A stretch of 60,804 bases of DNA from Legionella sp. (GTDB lineage Bacteria; Pseudomonadota; Gammaproteobacteria; Legionellales; Legionellaceae). Shown one piece after another: positions 15,405-24,480 of this stretch; within the stretch, counting starts at the first letter, position 1, and the number at the start of each line of letters is the position of its first letter. The stretch lies in the NCBI GenBank assembly GCA_030680075.1, contig JAUXWR010000457.1, positions 1-60,804 on the forward strand. The letters are read 5' to 3'. The notes beneath the pieces are model-generated. The model saw only the letters and a program-made list of their open reading frames with translations. It was not told where the DNA came from and did no database searches. A program made the translations under genes and the position numbers.

Positions 15405-16808
15405 TTAGTAATCCGCATGTCCCGGTGTACGTGGGAAGGGGATAACATCTCGTACGTTACCAATTCCTGTCACATAACTGATAAGCCGCTCAAAGCCTAA
15501 TCCAAAACCTGCGTGTGGCACGGTGCCATAGCGGCGTAAATCTCTGTACCAGTGATACCGCTCTTTATCCAGGTTGCATTCATCCATACGTGCATCGAGT
15601 ATTTCCAGGCGATCTTCACGCGCAGCCCCTCCAATAATCTCACCAATTCCTGGTGCAAGAACGTCCATGGCAGCCACCGTGCGGCCGTCATCATTAAGGC
15701 GCATGTAAAAGCTTTTAATATCTTTGGGATAATTGGTAATAATAACAGGTTTTTTACACAGATCTTCTGCGAGATAGCGCTCATGCTCTGATTGCAGATC
15801 AAGCCCCCAGCTAACCGGGAAATCAAATTTTTTATCGGCTTTTTCAAGGGCTACGATAGCATCGCTGTAAGACATTATTTCAAAATCAGAGTTAACAATG
15901 TTTTCCAGTCTCTCGATACATCCAGGTGACACGAATTGATTGAAAAAGCTCATGTCATCAGCTCGTTCATCAAGTACGGTTTTACACAAATATCGAAGCA
16001 TTTCCTGACTTAAAGAACACATATCACTTAAGTTCGCAAAGGCAAGCTCGGGTTCTATCATCCAAAATTCTGCCAGGTGACGACTGGTGTTTGAGTTTTC
16101 GGCGCGAAATGTTGGGCCAAAGGTATAAACCTTAGACATTGCCAGGCAATAGGCTTCCACATTTAACTGACCGGATACGGTCAAAAACGTTTCCTGACCA
16201 AAAAAATCCTTGGAGAAATCGGGCTGACCCTGAGCGTTTTTGGGGAAATTCATCAAGTCGAGTGTGCTTACTCGAAACATTTCACCTGCCCCTTCGCAAT
16301 CACTGGCGGTAATTATAGGGGTGTGAATCCAAAAATAACCGCGCTCATCAAAAAAACGATGAACGGCTTGTGCCAAACAGTGGCGAACACGGGTTACAGC
16401 GCTGAAAGTGTTGGTTCGAGGGCGCAAGTGTGCCACTTCTCGCAGAAACTCCATGGTATGAGATTTGGCTTGAATAGGATAGGTATCAGGGTTTTCAACC
16501 CATCCGACCACTTCAATAGAATCTGCCTGAATTTCGAAAGTCTGACCTTTTCCTTGCGATGCAACCAATTTACCTTGGGCGATGATTGAACAACCAGCGG
16601 TCAGTTTTAAAACCTCTTCCTGATAATTGCTCAATGTCTCAGGCACAACTAGCTGGATAGGCGAGAAGCAGGAGCCATCATGTAAATTAACAAACGAAAG
16701 ACCTGCCTTTGAGTCACGCCGAGTTTTCACCCAACCTTTAACGATAACGGATTCATCAACGCTTATTTCACCTTGCAAGCATTGTTTTACGGTATATACC
16801 TCTGTCAT
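15405..16808 (-). CDS. asnS: Asparaginyl-tRNA synthetase
   Basis: A 467-residue class II aminoacyl-tRNA synthetase that charges tRNA-Asn. An N-terminal OB-fold anticodon-binding domain (about 1-110, [20 protein letters not shown]) is followed by the catalytic domain. Motif 2 is around [20 protein letters not shown] and motif 3 is [15 protein letters not shown]. The AENSNTSRH form is typical of AsnRS rather than AspRS. The ATG at 16808 follows TCGGAG. It is single and divergent from the downstream secreted gene. The identification is secure. Confidence 0.97.
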   Translation of the reverse strand: MTEVYTVKQCLQGEISVDESVIVKGWVKTRRDSKAGLSFVNLHDGSCFSPIQLVVPETLSNYQEEVLKLTAGCSIIAQGKLVASQGKGQTFEIQADSIEVVGWVENPDTYPIQAKSHTMEFLREVAHLRPRTNTFSAVTRVRHCLAQAVHRFFDERGYFWIHTPIITASDCEGAGEMFRVSTLDLMNFPKNAQGQPDFSKDFFGQETFLTVSGQLNVEAYCLAMSKVYTFGPTFRAENSNTSRHLAEFWMIEPELAFANLSDMCSLSQEMLRYLCKTVLDERADDMSFFNQFVSPGCIERLENIVNSDFEIMSYSDAIVALEKADKKFDFPVSWGLDLQSEHERYLAEDLCKKPVIITNYPKDIKSFYMRLNDDGRTVAAMDVLAPGIGEIIGGAAREDRLEILDARMDECNLDKERYHWYRDLRRYGTVPHAGFGLGFERLISYVTGIGNVRDVIPFPRTPGHADY

Positions 16809-16916
16809 TATGTACTCCGAAATTCAGACAAAAAATAAATCAATTTTTGTGGGATATAAAGTTTATCTATGGTCAAGACTAGGATAATACACTAAATAAA
16901 ATCAATGGGGGAACCT

Positions 16917-17480
16917 ATGCGCTTGTATGTTGTAATGATTTTTATAATCTCTGGTATTTCCAGTCTAAATGCACAAGATACCGAATTAAAGCTCTATCGT
17001 CCTTTTGGTGAAGCAGAGCAACAGGCTCCATTGATTATCAAAGAAAAACATGAGGGCCATTGTTGGCAACAATCCCAACGAATCAAACGAGAAGATGCCT
17101 GGCGCTGCACGGGGGCAGGTAAAACTTATGACCCTTGTTTTATCAAGCAATATAGTTCAAAAAAAGAAGCCCTCTGCCCCCAATCTCCCTGGGTTGGCGA
17201 TAGTGTAGCACTGGAATTGGCAAGCTCTGCTGATAACAGTCAGCATGCGCTACTTGATATGTCCAAAGCTTATCCCTGGGCGCTGGAACTCTCGAGTGGT
17301 GAAAAATGTCAGGCAGTGGATGAAGAACGTGTTTTTGATGGTATGCCTATTCATTATCAATGCAATACACAAAGCGTGCTTATGGGACATTTACAACGGT
17401 GTAAATCCGTGTGGACAATATTGCAACGCCGAGGAGATGGGCAAGTTGAAACAGTCAATATTGTGAAGGCCTGGTTTTAA
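16917..17480 (+). CDS. Conserved secreted protein of unknown function
   Basis: A 187-residue protein with an N-terminal signal peptide (RLYVVMIFIISGISSLNAQ, cleavage probably after NAQ at about 19-20). The mature part has seven or more cysteines (HCWQQ, WRCTGAG, DPCFIKQ, ALCPQ, KCQAV, YQCNT, RCKSVW), suggesting disulfides in the periplasm or outside. I recognise no domain. The ATG at 16917 follows GGGGGA; an ATG 12 bases earlier would overlap that ribosome site. Its stop codon directly abuts the stop of the convergent kinase gene, with no bases between. Confidence 0.7.
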   Translation: MRLYVVMIFIISGISSLNAQDTELKLYRPFGEAEQQAPLIIKEKHEGHCWQQSQRIKREDAWRCTGAGKTYDPCFIKQYSSKKEALCPQSPWVGDSVALELASSADNSQHALLDMSKAYPWALELSSGEKCQAVDEERVFDGMPIHYQCNTQSVLMGHLQRCKSVWTILQRRGDGQVETVNIVKAWF

Positions 17481-18983
17481 TTACGCACAACACGCAATTT
17501 CCTGATGAAAGCTATCTAACCCTTTTTCAAGGTCTTGAGCAACACCGAGAGCCTTGGGCGTTGTAAAAAAGAAAAAGTTATTAGTTATTATTTTATTAGC
17601 GCTTATGGCGAGTAGATACAGTATTCCTAAACCTGCGATCGCCAGGCTGATATTCGCAACAATGTAATTGATATTGCGATGATTTTTCAATTTGGGTTTG
17701 ATGGCATCGATCACTGTTTTACAGGATTTAGTGTAGTCTTCAATGGTATTTTGGCGTTCTTCTTCGGATAATTGTTTAAAATTATACGTTTTAAATTCAA
17801 TAGCATTGGTCAATTGATATATGGCCTGGCTCACGTCGTTGTAACCTCTATTGGTTAAATTGACAGCTTTTAAGCGCAGTTGGGCCACGTGCCTTAAAAT
17901 AAGTTGAATTTGCTCCTGAATATCGATATCGCGCTTTTCAGGGGATGATTCTATAGACGCTAATGTTATCTGGTTAAACGCTCTAATAGCTTCATCAATG
18001 CTTATTCGGTTATTTATATCAGCTTGTGACATATTGGTAAGGGTAGTTCGAATAATGTTGCGATTTGTTGAATTTAAAGAATGAGAGGAAATGTCTTTAA
18101 ATAATGAATCATAATTAACGTTTGAAGCATATAGCATGACATCATTTATATCGGAGTAAGTATAATAGGTCAGATCATCACCCCAAAGTGCTCCCAGAAC
18201 TCGGGCCATAGAAAACACATCACTTTTAGTACTCCAGACGACGGTATCCTCGTAAACTTCTGGCGGAGCATAATTAAGGGTGCCACATCGCCTGCTATCA
18301 TCGCTATCTGCCGGGATACCGAAGCCAAAATCTATGATGGTAACGGTTATTGGATCTGTTAAATCCACTAAAATATTTTCAGGTTTAATGTCGCGATGAA
18401 TAATACCACTGTCTGTAATTTGTTTCAGGGCTAATAATAGGGCTTTGCTAAGTTGTAATCGTTGCTCTGGTAGCAATAATATATCGTTTTTAAAAATGTC
18501 AAAAAGTTCGATACCCTTTATTTTTTTCATAACGGTATAGCTAATATCACTAATAGCCATTACAGTCGGTTCTTTAATGGCTAAGTGACCCACCTTATCC
18601 GCTGACTGATACTCATTTTGTAACATGTCTAGTGTAAATTTTTCATCATCATGATATTGAATTTTGACAACACGCGATTTTGCCTGCTTAAATTGAATGG
18701 TCTCGGTATCGAGCGCGAGTGTTGCCGCTATTTGATAGATCTCTCCTGCAGAGCCATCACCCAGTTTTTGGGGAGTTATTATTTCATAGCGAAGCCCTTG
18801 CTTTGTCCCTTTTCTTTTTCGCCATAGGAGATCGTGGCTTAACGTAATTTCGGACGTATTTCCCTCCCCAAAATAATAGGTTTTTCCAGCTTTCCAAAAT
18901 TTATTTTCAGGTGGTTGATTTTGAAGAAATTCAAACAGTTTAGTTGTTTCTTCGCTGGACATTGAAGTAAGTGTAATTGTCAT
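17481..18983 (-). CDS. Eukaryotic-like Ser/Thr protein kinase with C-terminal membrane helix
   Basis: A 500-residue protein. Residues 65-340 form a Hanks-type kinase: Gly loop LGDGSAGEIYQ (about 73-83), ATP Lys in VVKIQ (107), catalytic HRDIKPENILVD (196-207), DFG (218-220), and activation-segment end APPE (239-242). All catalytic residues are present, so activity is expected. A helical region follows, then a membrane helix at about 440-460 and a short hydrophilic tail with CC near the end. Legionella LegK proteins are translocated kinases of this type; I cannot assign a specific LegK. The ATG at 18983 was chosen over a TTG at 19031, though neither has a strong ribosome site. Confidence 0.82.
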   Translation of the reverse strand: MTITLTSMSSEETTKLFEFLQNQPPENKFWKAGKTYYFGEGNTSEITLSHDLLWRKRKGTKQGLRYEIITPQKLGDGSAGEIYQIAATLALDTETIQFKQAKSRVVKIQYHDDEKFTLDMLQNEYQSADKVGHLAIKEPTVMAISDISYTVMKKIKGIELFDIFKNDILLLPEQRLQLSKALLLALKQITDSGIIHRDIKPENILVDLTDPITVTIIDFGFGIPADSDDSRRCGTLNYAPPEVYEDTVVWSTKSDVFSMARVLGALWGDDLTYYTYSDINDVMLYASNVNYDSLFKDISSHSLNSTNRNIIRTTLTNMSQADINNRISIDEAIRAFNQITLASIESSPEKRDIDIQEQIQLILRHVAQLRLKAVNLTNRGYNDVSQAIYQLTNAIEFKTYNFKQLSEEERQNTIEDYTKSCKTVIDAIKPKLKNHRNINYIVANISLAIAGLGILYLLAISANKIITNNFFFFTTPKALGVAQDLEKGLDSFHQEIACCA

Positions 18984-19113
18984 ATTGTGCGGGGGGGCTA
19001 AATAGTGTTTGTCGGGTAGTATAATGAGCAATTATTAAATGAAAATTATGCGCGCTGTAAAAATTCAGTAAAGATTCTGCAAATGCCTGATTTTAAATAC
19101 CTGGCAAAAACGT

Positions 19114-19144
19114 CGTCTTTGCGAACAACGTGAAGCAAGCCCGT
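19114..19144. repeat. Degenerate dispersed repeat (copy B)
   Basis: About 26 of 31 bases match 394-424. Nearby (19170-19200) is GTCATGTCGAGCATAGCGAG, another repeat-like string. The gap between the kinase start and the next gene (18984-19277) has no other feature. Confidence 0.4.
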
Positions 19145-19277
19145 GGTCTAGTAGGGGAGTGGATTTGTCATGTCGAGCATAGCGAGACATCCCCGAACTG
19201 CTTTTGGAGGCCCCCTCGGTTTTAATCCACTGAATTTATGCTAAAATTTATATGACGGACAACTATGGGAGATTACA

Positions 19278-19697
19278 ATGATTGTAAATGAGCCCTTACA
19301 TTCACTCGTAATTGCGCACGTGATAGGACTCTATCTGATAATTATGGCAATTATCATGATTGCTCGTGCGGATTATTATCGAGGCATGCTAGGTAAATTA
19401 CAAGGAGATAGTGGCATTATTCCGGTATCGGCATCCTTTGGGCTGGTGCTTGGTTTGATAATGGTGGTTATCCATAATACCTGGATATGGGATACAGAAA
19501 TTCTGATTACAATAGTATCCTGGATAATTCTTATCAAATCTATCCTGTGGCTATCTTTCCCGGAGAAAATGGTGGCGATAGCTAAAGTGATTTATAGCGG
19601 CAAGTTATATTATGTCATGGCGACAATAGCGGTTCTTATCGGACTTGCATTGCTTACCCATGGGTTTCATATTGCCAAAGTAGTCGCATTATCATAA
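19278..19697 (+). CDS. Small integral membrane protein
   Basis: A 139-residue protein with four predicted membrane helices (about 10-30, 47-66, 73-93, 112-132) and little else. GGGAG precedes the ATG. I do not recognise the family with certainty; small four-helix proteins of this form are widespread. It is flanked by the kinase and by maiA, both on the other strand, so it is a single-gene unit. Confidence 0.6.
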   Translation: MIVNEPLHSLVIAHVIGLYLIIMAIIMIARADYYRGMLGKLQGDSGIIPVSASFGLVLGLIMVVIHNTWIWDTEILITIVSWIILIKSILWLSFPEKMVAIAKVIYSGKLYYVMATIAVLIGLALLTHGFHIAKVVALS

Positions 19698-19754
19698 ACG
19701 TTGCTACGGTTTTTCGGGCTTCAAAGGCCTATAGGCCGATTGTTGCCCGTGGCT

Positions 19755-20399
19755 TTATTTGACCTTTGTCTCTTCTGATGGCGCTGCATTTTTAAAGGCA
19801 GGAAGAGTGAGGCAATAGTCATTTATCTCATTGATAAGGGGATAGTCTCCCATTGAGAAGCCGAACCGCTTGGCATTATACACTTGTGGGATGAGGCAAA
19901 TATCCGCAACACTTACCTCATTGCCATAGCAAACCTGATGTTTATGAGGCAGGTTTTGCAACACTTGTTCGAAAGCATCAAAACCCTCTTTCAACCAGCG
20001 ATGATACCATTGAAGTATTTGATCTTCTGTCGCTTTAAATTGTTTACGCAGACAATTAAGTACGCGTAAATTGTTTAATGGGTGCATATCACAGGCAATT
20101 ATTAAAGCCAGACTTCGCACTTTTGCCCGACCATAGGGTGTGGGCGGCAGTAAAGCGGGTGTTGGGTTCATTTCATCAAGGTATTCAATAATTGCCAGGG
20201 ATTGAGTAATGATATGCCCATTCTCATTAAGGGTGGGTACCAGTCCTTGAGGATTTAATGTTAAATAATCCGGATTATGTTGCTCTCCGCCATTATTTAT
20301 TAAATGAACTGCCAGGGTTTCATAGCAAATATTTTTGATGTTCAATGCTATACGAACACGATAACTGGCGGTTGAGCGATAATAGTCGTAAAGTTTCAC
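19755..20399 (-). CDS. maiA: Maleylacetoacetate isomerase (zeta-class GST family)
   Basis: A 214-residue enzyme that turns maleylacetoacetate into fumarylacetoacetate in tyrosine breakdown, using glutathione. The N-terminal thioredoxin-like domain carries the zeta-class active-site segment STASYRVRIAL and the glutathione-contact region QSLAIIEYLDE. The all-helical C-terminal domain contains VSVADICLIPQVYNA. Its start overlaps the fah stop by 4 bases (ATGA), so it is the last gene of the hpd-fah-maiA operon. Length is normal for the family. Confidence 0.92.
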   Translation of the reverse strand: MKLYDYYRSTASYRVRIALNIKNICYETLAVHLINNGGEQHNPDYLTLNPQGLVPTLNENGHIITQSLAIIEYLDEMNPTPALLPPTPYGRAKVRSLALIIACDMHPLNNLRVLNCLRKQFKATEDQILQWYHRWLKEGFDAFEQVLQNLPHKHQVCYGNEVSVADICLIPQVYNAKRFGFSMGDYPLINEINDYCLTLPAFKNAAPSEETKVK

Positions 20400-21391
20400 T
20401 TTGAGCCTTCGTAATGAGTGATGGTTTGTTCAATAGCGCCAAATAATGACTCGCCAGTGTCCGTCAGCATTTCTATTCGAATAGTATCACCAAAATGCAT
20501 GTAAGGAGTTTTTGGTTCGCCTTGGGCTAAAACTTCGAGCATACGCTTCTCTGCTATGCAGGAAGAGCCTTTAGTGCGGTCAAGATTTGAAACAGTCCCA
20601 GACCCGATAATAGTCCCTGCACATAAATGCCTGGTTTTTGCAGCATGTGCTATAAGCTCTGCAAAGGAAAAAGTCATGTCCTGTCCGGCATTTGGCTGCC
20701 CAAAGAGCTTGCCGTTAAGGTAGCTGCACAAGGGTAAATGAAGACGTTGACCATCCCAATGAGCGCCTAGTTCATCCGGTGTCAGGGCAATGGGAGAGAA
20801 GCTGCTCGCAGGTTTTGATTGAAAAAAGCCAAATCCCTTACTGATTTCCGCGGGTATCAGATTACGTAATGAAACATCATTAACCAACATAATCAGTTTA
20901 ATATGACGACTGGCCTGTTCAACACTGACCCCCATCGGTACATCATCGGTAATAACGGCAACTTCCGCTTCAAAATCAATGCCGTAGGCTTCATCAGCTA
21001 CGCAAACTGGATCTTGCGGGGCTAAAAAGCTATCAGAACCACCTTGATACATGAGAGGATTAGTCCAGAAATCAGCAGGCATTTCAGCATTGCGCGCTTT
21101 GCGAACTAATTCCACGTGATTTACATACGCACTTCCATCGGCCCACTGATAAGCGCGAGGTAAAGGCGAGGCTAATTTTGTTGCATCATAGGGGAGTGCA
21201 TCGGTAACTTGCCCATCGTTGAGTGCGAGATATACTTCGTTAAGGTGGGGGGCGATAACCGTCCAATTTTCAATAGCTGCTTGCAGTGTTTTGGCAATAT
21301 GCTCCACACGTACGATTTTCGTCAATGCTTTATTTACTACACAAAGCTCGCCGTCGCGGCTTGACGTGGATTTAAGGCTGGCTAATTTCAT
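20396..21391 (-). CDS. fah: Fumarylacetoacetate hydrolase family protein
   Basis: A 331-residue FAH-family protein, expected to split fumarylacetoacetate into fumarate and acetoacetate, the last step of tyrosine degradation. The family metal and substrate residues lie in GIDFEAEVAVITDDVP and in GSGTVSNLDRTKGSSCIAEKR. The bacterial form is shorter than the animal enzyme of about 420 residues. It overlaps hpd upstream and maiA downstream by 4 bases each, which fixes its pathway. FAH-fold proteins can have other substrates, but the operon makes this role the most likely. Confidence 0.88.
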   Translation of the reverse strand: MKLASLKSTSSRDGELCVVNKALTKIVRVEHIAKTLQAAIENWTVIAPHLNEVYLALNDGQVTDALPYDATKLASPLPRAYQWADGSAYVNHVELVRKARNAEMPADFWTNPLMYQGGSDSFLAPQDPVCVADEAYGIDFEAEVAVITDDVPMGVSVEQASRHIKLIMLVNDVSLRNLIPAEISKGFGFFQSKPASSFSPIALTPDELGAHWDGQRLHLPLCSYLNGKLFGQPNAGQDMTFSFAELIAHAAKTRHLCAGTIIGSGTVSNLDRTKGSSCIAEKRMLEVLAQGEPKTPYMHFGDTIRIEMLTDTGESLFGAIEQTITHYEGSK

Positions 21392-22452
21392 AGTGCTTTT
21401 GTTTCCTGTAGTGTGCCGCGTTTGATTTGATCACGCTCAATTGCTTCAAAAAGAGCCTGGAAATTGCCTTCTCCAAAACCTTGATTGCCACGTCGCTGAA
21501 TAATTTCAAAAAATACAGGACCAAATACATTCTCGGTAAAAATCTGCAATAATAATCCGTGTTTCGGATCTTGTTCGCCATCCATCAAAAGGCGTTCCTG
21601 TTGTAATTTATCCAGAGGTTCTTTATGCCAGGGGACACGCGAATCAATCATTTCATAATAGGTGTCTGGAACGTCCAGGAAGGTGACGCCATGCTCTCTT
21701 AGTGTGTGGACAGACTGGTAAATATCGTTAGTTCCTAAAGCTATGTGCTGAATTCCTTCCCCTTTATATTCATGCAAAAATTCTTCAATTTGTGAGTGAT
21801 CATCTTTTGATTCATTTAAAGGAATTTTTATTTTGTCACAGGGGCTCGCCAATGCTCGGCTGATAAGCCCGGTCATTTTGCCAACAATATTGAAAAACCT
21901 GATTTCACGGAAATTAAAAATTGATTCGTAAAAATGCGCCCATTTATCCATATTGCCGCGGTAAACATTATGCGTCAGATGATCAATAAAGGTTAACCCA
22001 CAGTCTTTTAGTGATTGGGCATTAACAGGCTTCTGCTGCCATTGGTTTTGAAAGGGCTGATGGGTATTATCGACAAAATAAATGACGCTGCCGCCAATTG
22101 CCTGAATGGCCAATAAACCATGTTCTGCATGGTTACAATCCTTAAAAGCCAGCGCGCCATGCTTGATAGCGTACTCATAAGCGTGTCTGGCATCCTTTAC
22201 GCGAAACCCCATGGCACAGGCGCCAGCGCCATGAGTGGTTGCGTGTTGCTGTGCTTGCGAGTCGGAGGTGTTATTAACAATGAACTGTATATTACCTTGC
22301 TCATAAAGCGTAATATCCTGACTTTGATGGGTTGCCCGCACTGCAAACCCCATTTCAATAAATTGTTTATGTAAAAATGATGGCTCAGGGGCTGAAAACT
22401 CAAGAAAGGCGAAACCATCCAGTCCACACGGATTTTCATAAGATGCAGTCAT
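21388..22452 (-). CDS. hpd: 4-Hydroxyphenylpyruvate dioxygenase (legiolysin type)
   Basis: A 354-residue Fe(II) dioxygenase that converts 4-hydroxyphenylpyruvate into homogentisate. Two vicinal-oxygen-chelate domains are present. The metal triad is visible as His in FIDHLTHNV, His in IQHIALGT and Glu in GPVFFEIIQR, in the C-terminal half. The C-terminal gate region around GFGEGNFQALFEAIERDQ is intact. In Legionella the product (Lly, legiolysin) yields homogentisate, which oxidises to brown pyomelanin. A strong AAGGAGTGAG precedes the ATG. Homogentisate 1,2-dioxygenase is not in this window, so that step must be encoded elsewhere or is missing. Confidence 0.96.
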   Translation of the reverse strand: MTASYENPCGLDGFAFLEFSAPEPSFLHKQFIEMGFAVRATHQSQDITLYEQGNIQFIVNNTSDSQAQQHATTHGAGACAMGFRVKDARHAYEYAIKHGALAFKDCNHAEHGLLAIQAIGGSVIYFVDNTHQPFQNQWQQKPVNAQSLKDCGLTFIDHLTHNVYRGNMDKWAHFYESIFNFREIRFFNIVGKMTGLISRALASPCDKIKIPLNESKDDHSQIEEFLHEYKGEGIQHIALGTNDIYQSVHTLREHGVTFLDVPDTYYEMIDSRVPWHKEPLDKLQQERLLMDGEQDPKHGLLLQIFTENVFGPVFFEIIQRRGNQGFGEGNFQALFEAIERDQIKRGTLQETKAL

Positions 22453-22482
22453 TTACTCACTCCTTGTAAGTCGTATAATTTT

Positions 22483-23157
22483 TTAGTTGCTCGTTGAATC
22501 GTTCCGTGGTTTTACTAAAAACAAACCATCCGCGATGGCGAGCAAGCTTACATCAACGCGCTTATCCTGCTTGATAAAGTCATTTAAACGCCGAATTTCA
22601 CGGGTTTGTGCACTTGTATCGGACTCATCGATTACTTTACCATCCCAAAAAATATTGTCTATGGCGATGAGCCCCCGTGGGCTAACCAATTGCAATGCAT
22701 ACTCGTAATAGTGAATATAGTTGGTTTTATCCGCATCAATAAAGATGAAATCAAATTTATGCCGATAACCTTCCTCAATCAATGTCTGCAAGGATTGTAA
22801 CGCAGGGGCGAGGCGTAATTTTATTTTATCGTTAACACCGGCTTCTTGCCAAAAAGAAGGCGCGTTTGCAGTCCACTCGGCACTGATATCACACGTAATT
22901 AACTCACCATCATCAGGGAGAGCAAGCGCCATTGCAAGCGCACTGTAACCTGTAAATGTCCCTAATTCCAAGACCTTCCGCGCGTTAATAAGTTTTATCA
23001 TAAATTGCAGGAACTGAGCTTGCTCAGGGGCTACTTGCATGTTGGCAAGAGCCATTGGGGCGGTTGCTTTGCGTAATGCCTGTAAAACAGGGTGTTCACG
23101 TAATGAAATGTTTAGCACATAGTCATACAGAGCTTCGGTGAGATTTAATTGCTTCAT
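22483..23157 (-). CDS. Class I SAM-dependent O-methyltransferase (CCoAOMT-like)
   Basis: A 224-residue cytosolic methyltransferase of the caffeoyl-CoA/catechol O-methyltransferase group. SAM motif I is VLELGTFTGYSALAMA. The metal-binding Asp cluster appears in FIFIDADKTNYIHYYE and AIDNIFWDGKV. It lies 30 bases upstream of hpd on the same strand, so it may be co-transcribed and act on an aromatic compound; the true substrate is unknown. AAGGTAAG precedes the ATG at 23157. Confidence 0.85.
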   Translation of the reverse strand: MKQLNLTEALYDYVLNISLREHPVLQALRKATAPMALANMQVAPEQAQFLQFMIKLINARKVLELGTFTGYSALAMALALPDDGELITCDISAEWTANAPSFWQEAGVNDKIKLRLAPALQSLQTLIEEGYRHKFDFIFIDADKTNYIHYYEYALQLVSPRGLIAIDNIFWDGKVIDESDTSAQTREIRRLNDFIKQDKRVDVSLLAIADGLFLVKPRNDSTSN

Positions 23158-23221
23158 GGCTTACCTTTACATAGGGAAAGTTACTGGCAGAAAGCACGTC
23201 GTCATGCCAGTAACTTATAAA

Positions 23222-24295
23222 TCAGGCCAATTTTTCTTGAGCGAGGGTATCAGCGATTTCGCTGGCAGGGAGATTTTCCCGTTGAGAGCGAATAAAAATC
23301 TCGCTGAGCGTCGTGCCTATTCCCTCAATTTGTTGATTGATATCATTTTCTTGGGTATTCAGATATTTACTGGCCGCAAAAATCAAACCACCGGCGTTAA
23401 TTATATAATCAGCGGCATACAAGATGCCTTTTTCATGCAATATTTCGCCATGGTAGCGATGGGCTAATTGATTGTTAGCCGCACCTGCAATAATTGATGT
23501 TTGTAGTTGGGGAATGGTTATATCATTAATAATGGCACCAAGAGCGCAAGGGGCGAAAACATCGCACGCGACTTTATGGATAACGTCAGTGGAAACAGCA
23601 GTTGCCCCAAATTCTTTGACGGCATTGGTGACGTGCACATTATTCACATCAGCAACGGTTAATTTGGCACCGGCGTTATGAAGATGTCTTGCAAGCAAAT
23701 ACCCGACATGCCCGAGGCCTTGAATCGCTACGTGTAAACCCCGTAAACTATTTTTACCTAACTTGAACTCGACAGCCGCCTGGATGCCTCTGAAAGTGCC
23801 CTTGGCAGTGGAGGGTGATGGATCCCCATTATGGCTCGATAAGCTCGCAACATGTGGGGTATGCTGGGCAATAATGTCCATGTCACTGAGCAGCGTTCCG
23901 CTATCGAGGGCTGTGATATAGCGGCCATTTAATTCGGCAATGAATTTACCAAAAGCATGAAAATAAGCCTCGCGATCGAAAGGTTCAGAGGGTTTGATAA
24001 TAACCGCTTTTCCGCCACCAAGCGGTAAATTTACCGAAGCTGCTTTGTAACTCATGCCGCGTGCAAGACGCATCACGTCATTAATAGCACTGACGGTATC
24101 GGGGTATTCAATAAAACGACAGCCGCCAAGAGCCGGTCCAAGTTTGGTACTATGGATGGCAATAATTGCCTTCATGCCAGTCGCGCTGTCTACTTTAAAA
24201 TGCAAATCGCCAAAACCATGTTGTAGGGCATAATCAAGAAAATCATCTTGTGTTGTCGAGGTTATCTCATTTGTAATTGTATCAATAGACATCAT
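23222..24295 (-). CDS. Leucine/phenylalanine/valine-type amino acid dehydrogenase
   Basis: A 357-residue NAD-dependent oxidative deaminase of the Glu/Leu/Phe/Val dehydrogenase family. It carries the substrate-binding GPALGGCRF segment, the catalytic lysine region GMSYKAASVNLPLGGGKAVI and the Rossmann motif IQGLGHVGYLLARHL. Length fits leucine or phenylalanine dehydrogenase, not the longer glutamate enzyme. The start at 24295 follows GGGAG; a second Met is adjacent and an open stretch upstream is not supported. It lies 64 bases before the O-methyltransferase and hpd operon. Feeding amino-acid carbon into the tyrosine route is plausible if it acts on aromatic amino acids. Substrate preference cannot be read reliably. 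Confidence 0.87.
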   Translation of the reverse strand: MMSIDTITNEITSTTQDDFLDYALQHGFGDLHFKVDSATGMKAIIAIHSTKLGPALGGCRFIEYPDTVSAINDVMRLARGMSYKAASVNLPLGGGKAVIIKPSEPFDREAYFHAFGKFIAELNGRYITALDSGTLLSDMDIIAQHTPHVASLSSHNGDPSPSTAKGTFRGIQAAVEFKLGKNSLRGLHVAIQGLGHVGYLLARHLHNAGAKLTVADVNNVHVTNAVKEFGATAVSTDVIHKVACDVFAPCALGAIINDITIPQLQTSIIAGAANNQLAHRYHGEILHEKGILYAADYIINAGGLIFAASKYLNTQENDINQQIEGIGTTLSEIFIRSQRENLPASEIADTLAQEKLA

Positions 24296-24399
24296 TAAGG
24301 GCCGCTCCCAAAATTCACGTGCACATGTTATAGATCGATTCACGAAGTAAATCAACAAACTACTCCAACAATCAGGATTTTTGATTAATGATGGGTAAA

Positions 24400-24427
24400 T
24401 TGGTAAGCATTTCTTTCATGGTATACA
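24400..24427 (+). promoter_or_regulatory. Candidate promoter of the secreted protein / ugpQ / ugpB unit
   Basis: TTGGTA (24400-24405) and TATACA (24422-24427) are separated by 16 bases, 53 bases before the ATG at 24481. Moderate match by eye. Confidence 0.35.
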
Positions 24428-24480
24428 CTAAGCGACATTCCCTGGATGTTAAATCCCCTACATTTCTTTCGGAGGCTTAA

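Noticed and set aside
22008..22439. Short frames opposite and inside hpd
   Set aside because: They are shadows of the confidently identified dioxygenase gene.
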